From assembly GCF_030654605.1 (NCBI RefSeq), contig NZ_JAURXB010000188.1:1-64000 (forward strand): DNA of 64,000 nucleotides, read 5' to 3'. The notes beneath the pieces are model-generated. The model saw only the letters and a program-made list of their open reading frames with translations. It was not told the origin of the DNA and made no database searches. Each line of letters begins with the position of its first letter. Positions within the stretch are counted from its first letter, which is position 1. A program made the position numbers and the translations under genes. This document shows, piece after piece, positions 8,576 to 18,022 of the stretch. The stretch is from Bradyrhizobium sp. Lineage in GTDB: Bacteria; Pseudomonadota; Alphaproteobacteria; Rhizobiales; Xanthobacteraceae.

Positions 8576-11410
8576 ATGATCGGCGCGCTCGCCCGCAAGT
8601 TTTTCGGCTCCGCCAACGACCGGCGGATCAAGGGATATCAATCCCGCGTCGATGCCATCAACGCACTGGAACCCGAGATCGCGGCGCTCTCCGACGAGGC
8701 GCTGAAAGCCCGCACCGTCGAATTCCGCGCCCAGCTCGCCGGCGGCAAGACGCTGGACGACATTCTGGTTCCCGCCTTCGCCACCGTGCGCGAGGCGGCC
8801 AAGCGCACGCTCGGCCAGCGCCATTTCGACGTGCAGCTGATCGGCGGCATGGTGCTGCACGAGGGCGACATCGCCGAGATGAAGACCGGCGAAGGCAAGA
8901 CCCTGGTCGCGACGCTCGCGGTCTACCTCAACGCGCTGGCCGGCAAGGGCGTCCATGTCGTCACCGTCAACGACTACCTCGCCAAGCGCGACTCCGAATG
9001 GATGGGCCAGATCTACGGCTTCCTCGGCCTCACCGTCGGCGTGATCGTGCATGGGCTGGATGACGGCGAGCGCAAGAACTCCTACGCCTGCGACATCACC
9101 TACGGCACCAACAACGAATACGGCTTCGACTATTTGCGCGACAACATGAAGTACCGGCTCGAGGACATGGTCCAGCGCGGCCATTCCTACGCCATCGTCG
9201 ACGAAGTCGACTCGATCCTGATCGACGAGGCGCGCACGCCGCTGATCATTTCCGGTCCGCTCGACGACCGTTCGGAATTCTACAACACCATCGACACCTT
9301 CCTGCCGAAGCTCGACAAGGCCACCGACTTCGAGGTCGACGAGAAACAGCGCACGGTGACGCTGACCGAAGCCGGCATGGAAAAGATCGAGACCCTGCTG
9401 CGCGACGCCGGGCAGCTCAAGGGCGACTCGCTCTACGACGTCGAGAACGTCTCGGTGGTGCACCACATCAATCAGGCGCTGCGCGCGCACTCGCTGTTCC
9501 AGCGCGACAAGGATTACATCGTCCGCGACGACGAGGTCATCATCATCGACGAGTTCACCGGCCGCATGATGCAGGGCCGCCGCTATTCCGAAGGCCTGCA
9601 CCAGGCGCTGGAAGCCAAGGAGCACGTCCAGGTCCAGCCGGAAAACCAGACGCTGGCCTCGATCACGTTCCAGAACTACTTCCGGATGTACACCAAGCTC
9701 GCCGGCATGACCGGTACGGCGCTGACCGAAGCCGACGAACTATTCGACATCTACAAGCTCGAGGTGGTGGAAATCCCGACCAACGTACAGGTCGCCCGCC
9801 TCGACGAGGACGACGAGGTTTACCGCACCCAGAACGAGAAATACGCCGCGATCCTGGCCGAGGTGGAGCGCGCCAATGCACGGCTGCAGCCGGTGCTGGT
9901 CGGCACCGCCTCGATCGAGAAGTCCGAGGTGCTCGCCGATTACCTCAAGAGCCACGGCTACAAGCAGCTCGACTTCGAAAGCCCGAAGTCGATGCAGAAA
10001 CTGTACGACGCCGCCCGCGCCGGAAAACCGGCAAAACTGTTCGCGGTGCTGAACGCGCGCTTCCACGAGCAGGAAGCCTATATCGTCGCCGAGGCCGGCG
10101 TGCCCGGCGCGATCACGATCGCGACCAACATGGCCGGCCGCGGCACCGACATCAAGCTCGGCGGTTCGCTGGAAATGCGGATCCTGCACGAGACCGCCGA
10201 TATTACCGACGAGGCCGAGAAGGCCGCGAAGATCGAGCAGATCAAGGCCGACGTCGAACGCTTCCGCGAGATCGTGCTGAAGGCCGAGGACGTGGTCGAG
10301 ATCGAACCCGCCAAGGGCTCGAAGCCGGCCAAGACCGTTACAAAGCCCGGCGGGCTCTACATCATGGGCTCCGAGCGCCATGAATCGCGGCGCATCGACA
10401 ACCAGCTGCGCGGCCGCTCCGGACGCCAGGGCGATCCCGGCCGCTCGAAATTCTTCCTGTCGCTGGAAGACGACCTGATGCGGATCTTCGGCTCCGACCG
10501 GCTCGACAGCATGCTGACGCGGCTCGGCCTGAAAGAGGGCGAGGCCATCATCCATCCCTGGATCAACAAGGCGCTGGAGAAGGCGCAGCAGAAGGTCGAG
10601 GCCCGCAACTTCGACATCCGCAAGAATCTGCTGAAGTTCGACAACGTCCAGAACGACCAGCGCAAGGTGATCTTCGAGCAGCGCGTCGAGCTGATGAAGA
10701 GCGAGAGCGTGGCCGAAATGGTCTCGGACATGCGCCGCGACTTCGTCGACGACGTCGTCGCCAAGCACGTGCCCGAGCACGCCTATGCCGAGCAGTGGGA
10801 TGTCGCCGGCCTCAAGGAAGAACTGAAGCGGGTGCTCGACATCGACCTGCCGGTCGACGAATGGGCCAAAGAAGAGGGCATCGCCGACGAGGAGTTGCTG
10901 ACCCGCATCGAGCAGCGCGTCGACGAGCACATGGCCGCCAAAGTGGCGCAGTGGGGCCCCGACGTGATGCGTTACGTCGAGAAGACCATCCTGCTGCAGA
11001 CGCTGGATCATCTGTGGCGCGAGCATCTGGTGATGCTCGATCATCTGCGCCAGGTGATCGGCCTGCGCGGCTACGGCCAGCGCGATCCGCTGCAGGAATA
11101 CAAGTCGGAAGCCTTCGCGCTGTACGAGGCCATGACCGCGCATCTGCGCGAAGCGGTGACGGCGCAGCTGATGCGCGTCGAAATCGTGCCGCCGGACGAG
11201 CAGCCGCCGCTGCCGGCGATGGAAGCGCACAAGCTCGATCCCAATACCGGTGAGGACGAGATGGCGTTCGCCGGTGCCTCGCTGGTGCCGACCGCCGCCG
11301 CCGATCGCGACCCGAAGAACCCCGCGACCTGGGGCAAGATCGGCCGCAACGAGGATTGCCCCTGCGGCAGCGGCAAGCGGTACAAGCACTGCCACGGCAA
11401 GTATGCGTGA
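8576..11410 (+). CDS. secA: Preprotein translocase subunit SecA
   Basis: A 944-residue ATPase that drives proteins through SecYEG. The Walker A motif TGEGKT is near residue 105 ([16 protein letters not shown]) and the Walker B/DEAD-type [12 protein letters not shown] near 208. The preprotein cross-linking and helical scaffold regions follow, and the C-terminus ends in a zinc-binding [13 protein letters not shown] motif that contacts SecB and phospholipids. The length and motif set are complete. It is a housekeeping gene, chromosomal, with a good AGGA ribosome-binding site. Confidence 0.98.
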   Translation: MIGALARKFFGSANDRRIKGYQSRVDAINALEPEIAALSDEALKARTVEFRAQLAGGKTLDDILVPAFATVREAAKRTLGQRHFDVQLIGGMVLHEGDIAEMKTGEGKTLVATLAVYLNALAGKGVHVVTVNDYLAKRDSEWMGQIYGFLGLTVGVIVHGLDDGERKNSYACDITYGTNNEYGFDYLRDNMKYRLEDMVQRGHSYAIVDEVDSILIDEARTPLIISGPLDDRSEFYNTIDTFLPKLDKATDFEVDEKQRTVTLTEAGMEKIETLLRDAGQLKGDSLYDVENVSVVHHINQALRAHSLFQRDKDYIVRDDEVIIIDEFTGRMMQGRRYSEGLHQALEAKEHVQVQPENQTLASITFQNYFRMYTKLAGMTGTALTEADELFDIYKLEVVEIPTNVQVARLDEDDEVYRTQNEKYAAILAEVERANARLQPVLVGTASIEKSEVLADYLKSHGYKQLDFESPKSMQKLYDAARAGKPAKLFAVLNARFHEQEAYIVAEAGVPGAITIATNMAGRGTDIKLGGSLEMRILHETADITDEAEKAAKIEQIKADVERFREIVLKAEDVVEIEPAKGSKPAKTVTKPGGLYIMGSERHESRRIDNQLRGRSGRQGDPGRSKFFLSLEDDLMRIFGSDRLDSMLTRLGLKEGEAIIHPWINKALEKAQQKVEARNFDIRKNLLKFDNVQNDQRKVIFEQRVELMKSESVAEMVSDMRRDFVDDVVAKHVPEHAYAEQWDVAGLKEELKRVLDIDLPVDEWAKEEGIADEELLTRIEQRVDEHMAAKVAQWGPDVMRYVEKTILLQTLDHLWREHLVMLDHLRQVIGLRGYGQRDPLQEYKSEAFALYEAMTAHLREAVTAQLMRVEIVPPDEQPPLPAMEAHKLDPNTGEDEMAFAGASLVPTAAADRDPKNPATWGKIGRNEDCPCGSGKRYKHCHGKYA

Positions 11411-11432
11411 GGCGGTAGCTTCGTGAATTCTT

Positions 11433-11528
11433 AGGGTGGGCAAAGGCGCTCTTGCGCCGTGCCCACCATCCCTACAATGCAAACATCACAAGGGTGGGCA
11501 CGGCGCGAAGAGCGCCTTTGCCCACCCT
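11433..11528. repeat. GGGTGGGCA palindromic repeat (copy 1)
   Basis: AGGGTGGGCAAAGGCGCTCT at 11433 and its inverted counterpart ending TTTGCCCACCCT at 11528 flank a short loop. A closely related element occurs at 49202-49300. Both sit immediately after a gene's end. It lies between the convergent secA and transpeptidase genes. Confidence 0.8.
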
Positions 11529-11546
11529 GCGATTCTGTGCGTGTTC

Positions 11547-13043
11547 CTACTTCGCCGCCGAGAAGCGGCTGTCGAACGAGCTCGCCGGCACGATCGGCTG
11601 CGAACCGGCAACCATCGGGGCGGACGCTGACGTATCCGACAGCGAGGGCTTCAGCGCCGGCCTGGCGTCGGCCGGTTTTGGTGCTGCGGCGGCTTTCGGC
11701 ACCGATGCTTCGGGGCGTGGCGGTTCGTGGCGCCGGGTCTCGATGACCTTCGGCTTGGCCGGTGCGGGCACGGGCGCCGGCTTGGCCGCTGGCTTGGTGG
11801 TCGCGGTGGTTTCCGCGCCGCCGATGCCGACCTTGCGGGCCAGGCTGGAGAAGAAGCCGCCGGATTTTTCGGGCGGCGCCGCCGACGCCACGCGGGTTGC
11901 CGGGGCCGGAGCGGCCTGAGCCGCCATGGAGGCTGCCAGCGGCTCTTCGGGCGACGACACCGAGCCGCGCGGCGGATTGACGTGGGCCGGAATGGTGCCG
12001 GGCGCGCGGGAAATCGCTGCCAGCGACAGGCCCTGGCCGTCGCCGCCTTCCGACAGGCCGGTCGAGGCCTCGGGCAGCTTGGCGGCGAACACCCGGTGCA
12101 TGCCGCCGTCGATACCGGTATTCATCCGCGCGACCGGTGTTCCCTTCGAAATCAGCTTGGCGGTCTCGACCTGGTCATGCTGCTGCTTTTCGCGCACGGC
12201 GTCGGCGATGTCGTCGGAGATCGCGTAAACCGGGCATTTGGCCGAAGCGTCGAACACCGGATCCCGCTTGGCATCCGGCGCCTTGATGGCGTCGAACACG
12301 TATTTCCTCTCGCAGAAATCGACCTTCGGCTCCTGCCGCGTCACCTCGAAATGATCCCAGCCCTGCTTGATCATTTTCCAGAACGGCATGTTCGGGTTGT
12401 TGCGATGCTTCGCCATGTTGACCGGCGTCATCTTGAACGGATAGGCCTGCAGCTGGAACGCGCGCTGGCCGCCGAAGAAGGATTCCCGCCCCAGCGAATA
12501 GATTTCCGCGATCTGTTCGTCGGTCATGGCGTAGCAGCCGCGCGACGAGCAGTCGCCATGCACCATCAGCTGCGAGCCGGTGCGGCCCAATGCCTTGTCG
12601 AAGGCGTTGGGATAGCCGGTATTGAACGACAGGTAGAACGACGATTGCGGGTTCATCTGCGCCGGGCTGATGGAATAGAAGCCTTCCGGGGCCTGGCGGT
12701 CGCCCTCCTTGACCTTGGGTCCGAGGTCGCCCGACCAGCGGCAGATCGGATAGGTCTTCAAGAGCGCAAAGCGGCCGGAGCGATCCTGCTTCCAGACCTC
12801 GAGTTCGGCTTCCTGCTTGAAGATCCGGACCAGCATCGGCGACTGCAGGTCCATGTCCTTCGCCGTCATGTCGGCGATCAGCTTGGGCGGGACCGGCTGG
12901 TTGGCCTTGGCGTTGTTCGCCAGCGAGATCTGGTCGCTGTTGCAGCCGGCCAGCAGCACGCCAGCCGTGAGCGCGGCCGAGGTGATGAGCGCGCGAACCA
13001 GCGAGCGGTAAATCAATGCCAAGCTCCACACCCCAGCGGCCAT
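11547..13043 (-). CDS. L,D-transpeptidase family lipoprotein (YafK-like)
   Basis: A 498-residue envelope protein. The N-terminus has a hydrophobic segment and lipobox LLAGC (Cys34), so it is predicted to be lipid-anchored. The YkuD-type L,D-transpeptidase domain spans about 70-260 and contains the active-site motif HGDCSSRGCYAM with His162 and catalytic Cys170. The arrangement is closest to the YafK/ErfK-like murein-linked branch. The C-terminal 200 residues are Ala/Pro-rich and low-complexity. It probably forms or breaks 3-3 peptidoglycan links or lipoprotein attachments. It is somewhat longer than YafK because of this tail. Confidence 0.88.
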   Translation of the reverse strand: MAAGVWSLALIYRSLVRALITSAALTAGVLLAGCNSDQISLANNAKANQPVPPKLIADMTAKDMDLQSPMLVRIFKQEAELEVWKQDRSGRFALLKTYPICRWSGDLGPKVKEGDRQAPEGFYSISPAQMNPQSSFYLSFNTGYPNAFDKALGRTGSQLMVHGDCSSRGCYAMTDEQIAEIYSLGRESFFGGQRAFQLQAYPFKMTPVNMAKHRNNPNMPFWKMIKQGWDHFEVTRQEPKVDFCERKYVFDAIKAPDAKRDPVFDASAKCPVYAISDDIADAVREKQQHDQVETAKLISKGTPVARMNTGIDGGMHRVFAAKLPEASTGLSEGGDGQGLSLAAISRAPGTIPAHVNPPRGSVSSPEEPLAASMAAQAAPAPATRVASAAPPEKSGGFFSSLARKVGIGGAETTATTKPAAKPAPVPAPAKPKVIETRRHEPPRPEASVPKAAAAPKPADARPALKPSLSDTSASAPMVAGSQPIVPASSFDSRFSAAK

Positions 13044-13278
13044 TCAAAGCGCAATTTTCGCACCCCAAACATAGCGTACATGCCCTGAAGCCATTGACTA
13101 AAATACTACCCTTTGGGTCCCCCGGTCGCAAGCCGACGAGGGCCTCCCGGAGGGGTCCCCGTCAGGCATGGTCAATAGAGGTTAAATATCGGTGTCCGGG
13201 CCTAATTGGGGCGGAAATGGCGGAAAGTTGAAAAAGCTGGGACGTTAACGATTGGGCGGCCGCCCGGGGGCCGCTTTC

Positions 13279-13299
13279 TTACCCTCCAGGGGAGGGTAA
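13279..13299 (-). terminator. Hairpin after accA
   Basis: TTACCCTCC (13279-13287), loop AGG, GGAGGGTAA (13291-13299) form a perfect 9-bp stem three bases past the accA stop. There is no clear T-run after it on the minus strand, so it is a possible rather than a proven terminator. Confidence 0.4.
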
Positions 13300-13301
13300 G
13301 A

Positions 13302-14267
13302 TCAGGCCAGCTTGCGGCCGATATCGAGGAACTTCTGCCGGCGCTGCTGGCGAATCATGCCGGGGTCGAGGTTGCGCAATTCGTCGAGGGCCTGCCCGAT
13401 GGCGTCGCCGGTGGTCGCGATCATGGCGGCGGGATCGCGATGGGCGCCGCCGGCCGGTTCCTTCAGGATCTGGTCGATCACGCCGAAGCGCAGCATGTCC
13501 TGCGCCGTGATCTTCATGCTGGTGGCGGCTTCCTGCGCCTTGGTGCCGTCGCGCCACAGGATCGAGGACGCCGCCTCCGGCGAGATCACGCTGTAGATGG
13601 CGTGTTCGAACATCAGCACGCGGTTGGCCGTCGTGATCGCGATGGCGCCGCCCGACATGCCTTCGCCGGTGATGATCGCGACATTGGGCACGCCCAGCGC
13701 CAGGCAGGCATCGGTGGAGCGCGCGATCGCCTCGGCCTGGCCGCGCTCCTCGGCGCCGATGCCGGGATAGGCGCCGGCGGAATCGACCAGCGTCAGCACG
13801 GGAATGCCGAACCGGTCGGCCATCTCCATCAGCCGGACCGCCTTGCGGTAGCCCTCCGGGCGCGCCATGCCGAAATTGTGCTTGATGCGGGATTCGGTGG
13901 TGGCGCCCTTTTCCTGGCCGATCACGCAGATGCTCTCGCCGCGGAAGCGGCCGAATCCGCCGACCAGCGCCTCGTCCTCGCCGAACTTGCGGTCGCCCGC
14001 GAGCGGGGTGAATTCGGTGATCAGCGCGTTGATGAAATCGGTCAGATGCGGGCGCTGATGGTGCCGCGCCACCAGCGTCTTCTGCCATGGCGTCAGATTG
14101 GCATAGAGGTCGGTCAGCGCCTGCGCAGCCTTCTCCTCGATCCGCGAAATTTCTTCGCCGATGTCGCTGCCGGTGGCCGCCAGCGCGCGCAGTTCGTCGA
14201 CCTTGGAGTCGAGTTCGGCGACGGGCTTTTCGAAATCGAGATAGGTGCTGCGCATGTGATCCGGCAT
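13302..14267 (-). CDS. accA: Acetyl-CoA carboxylase carboxyltransferase subunit alpha
   Basis: A 321-residue AccA. With AccD it transfers carboxyl from carboxybiotin to acetyl-CoA, the first committed step of fatty acid synthesis. The start MRSTYLDFEKPVAELDSKVDELR, the HPxRPHxxDFI-like HQRPHLTDFI motif, and the oxyanion-forming glycine-rich segments LVDSAGAYPGIGAEERGQ and GEGMSGGAIAI are all present. The length is standard. The translation could begin at the first ATG (MPDHMRS) or at the second, four codons later. No accD is nearby, which is common. Confidence 0.97.
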   Translation of the reverse strand: MPDHMRSTYLDFEKPVAELDSKVDELRALAATGSDIGEEISRIEEKAAQALTDLYANLTPWQKTLVARHHQRPHLTDFINALITEFTPLAGDRKFGEDEALVGGFGRFRGESICVIGQEKGATTESRIKHNFGMARPEGYRKAVRLMEMADRFGIPVLTLVDSAGAYPGIGAEERGQAEAIARSTDACLALGVPNVAIITGEGMSGGAIAITTANRVLMFEHAIYSVISPEAASSILWRDGTKAQEAATSMKITAQDMLRFGVIDQILKEPAGGAHRDPAAMIATTGDAIGQALDELRNLDPGMIRQQRRQKFLDIGRKLA

Positions 14268-14581
14268 CTGGACAATATAGGGACGAAGCGGCGTGGACGC
14301 GAAGCGGTTTCCAGGCGTGCGGAGAAAGCACGCAAATTCAATCGTTTAGCGTGCAGTCCGACGCAAATCGGGGTCCCGTTTCGCAGTTCGCGCGGAGGGG
14401 TCGCGGGCGGGAAATGGCTGTTTCGGGGGAGAAGGCGCCGAAGTCAAGGCGGGCAACGGGGCGGTCCCTGTAACCCTCCCCCACCGGCGAGGGTAAGGGT
14501 TGCATCGCCGGCAGTTGGGCATCGTCAGCACTGCCCCTAGAGTAGGCCGACGGCATTTTTTCTCCCATCCGGAAATCCCCC
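14268..14581. other. Intergenic region between accA and the OYE gene
   Basis: This 314-bp divergent region contains a loosely inverted AACCCTCCCCC / GAGGGTAAGGGTT stretch at 14472-14501, near the OYE start. I see no other structured element and no confident promoter. Confidence 0.4.
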
Positions 14582-15694
14582 ATGAGCGCCCTGTTTTCTC
14601 CGATCACGCTGCGCGGCCTGACGCTTTCCAATCGCATCATGGTGGCGCCGATGTGCCAGTATTCCGCCGGGAACGGCGAGGCCAATGACTGGCACTTCAC
14701 GCATATCAACTCGCTGGCGCTGTCGGGGGCGGCGGTGTTCTGCATCGAGGCCACCGCGGTGGAGCCGATCGGGCGCATCACGCCGGGCTGTCTGGGCTTG
14801 TGGAACGACGCCACCGAGGCCGCGCTGAAGCCGGTGCTGGCCTCGGTGCGCAGGCATTCGAAGGCCGCCGTGGTGATGCAGCTCGCTCATGCCGGCCGCA
14901 AGGCCTCCAGCCACAAACCGTGGGACGGCGGCCAGCTGATCCCGATCGCCGAAGGCGGCTGGCTGCCCGAGGGTCCGTCCGATGTGCCGCACAAGGAGAG
15001 CGAGGCGCCGCCGCGCGCGCTCGACGTAACAGGCCTGAAACGCATCCGCGACGCCTTCGTGGCGGCGGCGCGGCGCACCGCGCGGCTCGGCATCGACGGC
15101 ATCGAGGTTCATTGCGCCCACGGCTATCTCCTGCATCAGTTTCTCTCGCCGATATCCAACAAGCGCACCGACCAGTATGGCGGCTCGCTCGAAAACCGCA
15201 TGCGGTTTCCGCTCGAAGTGTTCGACGCGGTGCGCGCGGCGTTTCCGAATGACAAGCCGGTCGGCTTGCGGGTCTCCGCCACCGACTGGATCGAGGGCGG
15301 CTGGGATCTTCCGCAGACCATCGAATTCGCGCATGAGCTGAAGAAGCGCGGCGTCGACTGGATCGATGTGTCCTCCGGCGGCGTGTCGCCCTTGCAGAAA
15401 ATTCCGCTCGGGCCCGGCTACCAGGTGCCGCTGGCGCAGGCGGTGAAGGAAGCCACCGGCGTCACCACCATCGCGGTCGGCCTGATCACGGAAGCGAAGC
15501 AGGCCGAGGAGATCGTGGCCTCCGGCAAGGCCGACATGGTGGCGCTGGCGCGCGGCTTTCTCTACGACCCGCGCTGGGGCTGGCACGCCGCCGCCGAACT
15601 CGGCGGCGAGGTGTCGGCGCCGCCGCAATACTGGCGCTCGCAGCCCTCGACGCAAAAAGCGCTGTTCGGCGCCACCAGTTTCGGGACGCGGTAG
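14582..15694 (+). CDS. NADH:flavin oxidoreductase, Old Yellow Enzyme family (YqjM/NamA-like)
   Basis: A 370-residue FMN-dependent ene-reductase. The start LFSPITLRGLTLSNRIMVAPMCQYSA is typical of the class with a Cys in the MCQYS motif that modulates flavin potential. The substrate-binding His pair lies in VHCAHGYLLHQFLSP. The LAHAGRKAS segment and the GLRVSATDW and LARGFLYDPRW motifs complete the barrel. Such enzymes reduce activated alkenes, enones or nitro compounds using NAD(P)H. The physiological substrate cannot be deduced here. It is a cytoplasmic, single-gene unit. Confidence 0.93.
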   Translation: MSALFSPITLRGLTLSNRIMVAPMCQYSAGNGEANDWHFTHINSLALSGAAVFCIEATAVEPIGRITPGCLGLWNDATEAALKPVLASVRRHSKAAVVMQLAHAGRKASSHKPWDGGQLIPIAEGGWLPEGPSDVPHKESEAPPRALDVTGLKRIRDAFVAAARRTARLGIDGIEVHCAHGYLLHQFLSPISNKRTDQYGGSLENRMRFPLEVFDAVRAAFPNDKPVGLRVSATDWIEGGWDLPQTIEFAHELKKRGVDWIDVSSGGVSPLQKIPLGPGYQVPLAQAVKEATGVTTIAVGLITEAKQAEEIVASGKADMVALARGFLYDPRWGWHAAAELGGEVSAPPQYWRSQPSTQKALFGATSFGTR

Positions 15695-15700
15695 GTACTC

Positions 15701-15841
15701 CGTCGTCCCCGCGAACGCGGGGACCCATAATCCCGGGCGTCCGTTGTTGCGGAAGGTATCTAACACCGGCGCCTCACTGACAGGCCGCGGCGTATGGGTC
15801 CCTGCGCCCCGTGCGCAATTGCGCACTAGGCAGGGACGACG
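15701..15841. repeat. GTCGTCCC palindromic repeat
   Basis: CGTCGTCCCCGCGAACGCGG at its left end and GGCAGGGACGACG at its right end form long inverted arms containing GGGACCCATA / TATGGGTCCC. The same arm sequences recur at 24873-24994, 33996-34141 and 35527-35646, with variants at 16431-16553 and 30915-31062. Here the right arm has an insertion around GTGCGCAATTGCGCAC. Confidence 0.85.
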
Positions 15842-16430
15842 CAAGAGTTTTTCAAGACAGCAACCACACCTCCGCCATCTCGCGGCGCGATGCGTCCGAG
15901 GTTTGCGTGCGTCGCCTCGCCCTCGATAACGAGAGGGCGCAGGGAAAGCCGGGTGCGCGCTGCACCCGCGGTCTCGTGTGCGATGGTGGAAGAAGCAGTC
16001 GGCACACGAGCATACAGGTGAAGCGGAAGCATCCGGCTTTCCCTGCGCAGTGGTTTAAGGCTTATACGTGCTCTCCTCGGTGAGCCCTGCACTTTTGCCA
16101 CCGTCGCCCGCGCTGCCTTAAGCTACGAACTTGACACCTGCCATTGGGGTGTCGGGACCACACGATTTCGCCATCCGCATCAGGCGTCCTCGTCAGAAGC
16201 GCCATTCGCGTCCACCGCTTCCCCGCCCCGCGCTGGTACGTTGCGCAACGCCCCTCTCGATGGGACGGGATGCCGGGATATATAGCGCGGTTGTCGCTTC
16301 TGGAAAACAGAAATATTTTTGTCGAGGGGGCTTGACACGATTTCTGGTAATCGGAAGTGATTTGCCCGTCGGGGTGGATTTGTTGAAATGGTTCGATAAT
16401 CCGGCTTTGGTGCGCCAACCGCAAAACTCC
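15842..16430. repeat. Long non-coding dispersed element (suspected genus-wide repeat)
   Basis: About 590 bp without a plausible gene. It contains ordered blocks that I recall from many Bradyrhizobium-group intergenic regions: a GGGCGCAGGGAAAGCCGG segment with its distant inverted partner CCGGCTTTCCCTGCGCAG (about 15935-15954 and 16036-16053), a GTGTCGGGACCACACGATTT block near 16148, and ATTTGCCCGTCGGGG at 16362-16376. All six frames give only low-quality frames. The inverted arms suggest a large folded transcript or DNA element. Confidence 0.6.
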
Positions 16431-16553
16431 GTCGCCCCGGCCTCCGAGCCGGGGCCCATACGCCGCGGCCTCACGATGCGGCACGAAAGGCGGACACCTC
16501 GCGAAACATGTCCGCCGGTGGCTATGGGTCCCGGCTCGGGGGCCGGGACGACG
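16431..16553. repeat. GTCGCCCCGG palindromic repeat variant
   Basis: GTCGCCCCGGCCTCCGAGCC at the left and GGGCCGGGACGACGG at the right enclose GGGGCCCATACGCC and GCTATGGGTCCC. It has the same general architecture as 15701-15841 with different arm bases. It is directly downstream of the DUF2235 gene. Confidence 0.8.
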
Positions 16554-16585
16554 GCTGTGGGTGTGCCGGACTTGCGCGCCACCCA

Positions 16586-17905
16586 TCACGCCCCGTCGTC
16601 CTGCTTCGCATCATCGGCCAGCCCGGGAGCGGGCGGGGTCTCCAGCGGCACCGCCTCGTACCGCGCCGGCATGTTCACCGGCTGGTACGTCCTGTCCTGC
16701 GCGATCTTGTCGAGCGCGGACTGGTGGATCAGCGCGCCCTCGGGAATCAGCCGCGGCTCGCAACACGGGATGTAAAAGCCGAACATCGATTTCCGCTCCG
16801 GCCATTCCCTGTACTTGTCCTTCTTCGGGATCGCCTCGAGCGCGCGCCAGCCGGCGTTCATCGAGTCGTGCGGCTGCCAGGCGGCGGACTTAGGGTTGTC
16901 GGGATAGGGCAGGAAGTCCGGCGCGACATAGTCGAACGGGCTGCCCTTGCGCTTGCGGCCCCAGCCGAGCTGGTTGACGGTGCGGCGGTCGACTTTGAGG
17001 CCGTGCTTGACGGCTTGCTCGATCATCCACAGCAGCGGATATTTCGACAGCGCCGATTGCTTTTCCGGATAGCCGCCGCCGATATCGGAATGCACCCCGG
17101 CGAACCAGACCTGCACGCTGTCCTGGTCCGTCCATTTGGATTCCGGGGCGTAGCGGTGCGGCCGGAATTTGCCCGCGTCCCAGGGCTGCGGCCGGAACAT
17201 GCGGCGCCGCTCGTCGATCGAGATCGCCTGCCGAAAAACCTCGATCGAGGGATTTTCCCGCACGAAGGCCAGCTCCTCCAGGCTCCACGGGCTGAACTGC
17301 CCCTTCAGCGGATTGATGCGGTCCCAGCGCGGCACGATCACGCTGGCGACGGTGTCCCACACGCCGACGAACTTGATGGTCGGCCACTTCACGGACAGGA
17401 TGCGCGCATACTGCGCCGCCGGGTCGTCTTTCTGGTCGGGGGCGACGTGGTCGGTGGAAAACTGCTTGTAGGCGGTCAGGCCCGAGCCGGCGAGATTGTT
17501 CTGCGGCAGCGAGATCAGTCCGATCTTGTGGATCAGCGCCGCCAGCACCCGCACCGTGTAGGCGCCGCGGGAAAACCCGAACAGATAGATGTCGTCGCCC
17601 TCGCGGTGGTTCTCGACGATGAACTGGTAGGAGGCGAGCACGTTGTCGTCGAGCCCGTAGCCGAACGCCAGCCCGATCACCAGATTGAAGTTCTGCTTGA
17701 ATCGATGGAACGGATCCGGCCGCTCCAGCGTGCCGACGCCCGGATCGTAGAACACCAGCTGGTTCGGATGCGTCTTCTCGGTCTTGCGCAGCGTCCGGTA
17801 CAGCTTGAGGACGTTGGAAATATTTTCGGAGATTTCGTTGCCGGTGCCGTCGCAGCAGATGACGATGTGTCGCTTTTCGGGTTTGGATTCGGGTGTTTCG
17901 GTCAT
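16586..17905 (-). CDS. DUF2235 domain protein (predicted serine hydrolase, Tle1-like)
   Basis: A 439-residue protein of the DUF2235 family. The N-terminus KRHIVICCDGTGNE carries the family's CDGTxN motif. The nucleophile elbow is GFSRGAY with Ser112, followed by FVGVWDTVASV and later WFAGVHSDIGGGY, where the GVHSDIGGGY stretch supplies the acidic residue typical of the family. Some DUF2235 proteins are type VI secretion phospholipase effectors (Tle1), but no VgrG, PAAR or immunity gene is visible here. No signal peptide is seen. It is probably a cytoplasmic lipase or esterase of unknown substrate, next to a predicted defence pair. Confidence 0.85.
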   Translation of the reverse strand: MTETPESKPEKRHIVICCDGTGNEISENISNVLKLYRTLRKTEKTHPNQLVFYDPGVGTLERPDPFHRFKQNFNLVIGLAFGYGLDDNVLASYQFIVENHREGDDIYLFGFSRGAYTVRVLAALIHKIGLISLPQNNLAGSGLTAYKQFSTDHVAPDQKDDPAAQYARILSVKWPTIKFVGVWDTVASVIVPRWDRINPLKGQFSPWSLEELAFVRENPSIEVFRQAISIDERRRMFRPQPWDAGKFRPHRYAPESKWTDQDSVQVWFAGVHSDIGGGYPEKQSALSKYPLLWMIEQAVKHGLKVDRRTVNQLGWGRKRKGSPFDYVAPDFLPYPDNPKSAAWQPHDSMNAGWRALEAIPKKDKYREWPERKSMFGFYIPCCEPRLIPEGALIHQSALDKIAQDRTYQPVNMPARYEAVPLETPPAPGLADDAKQDDGA

Positions 17906-18022
17906 GGATGTGATTTCCCCTGCCTGCAGCCGGAAGTTTAGCGGGGGGAAGGGGAGATGGCGAGGGGGATTGGGGCAGCCTCAGGTTCTACACCAAACGA
18001 GCCGCGCAACGCGAACGTAAGT

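Noticed and set aside
9740..11482. A 580-codon frame opposite secA
   Set aside because: It is antisense to a highly conserved gene and has the composition of a high-GC shadow frame.
15826..16775. Several frames inside the repeat block
   Set aside because: They follow repeat sequence, have no ribosome-binding sites and no domain resemblance.
16586..17905. DUF2235 protein as a type VI secretion effector
   Set aside because: No VgrG, PAAR, adaptor or immunity gene is adjacent, so the effector role is not supported here.
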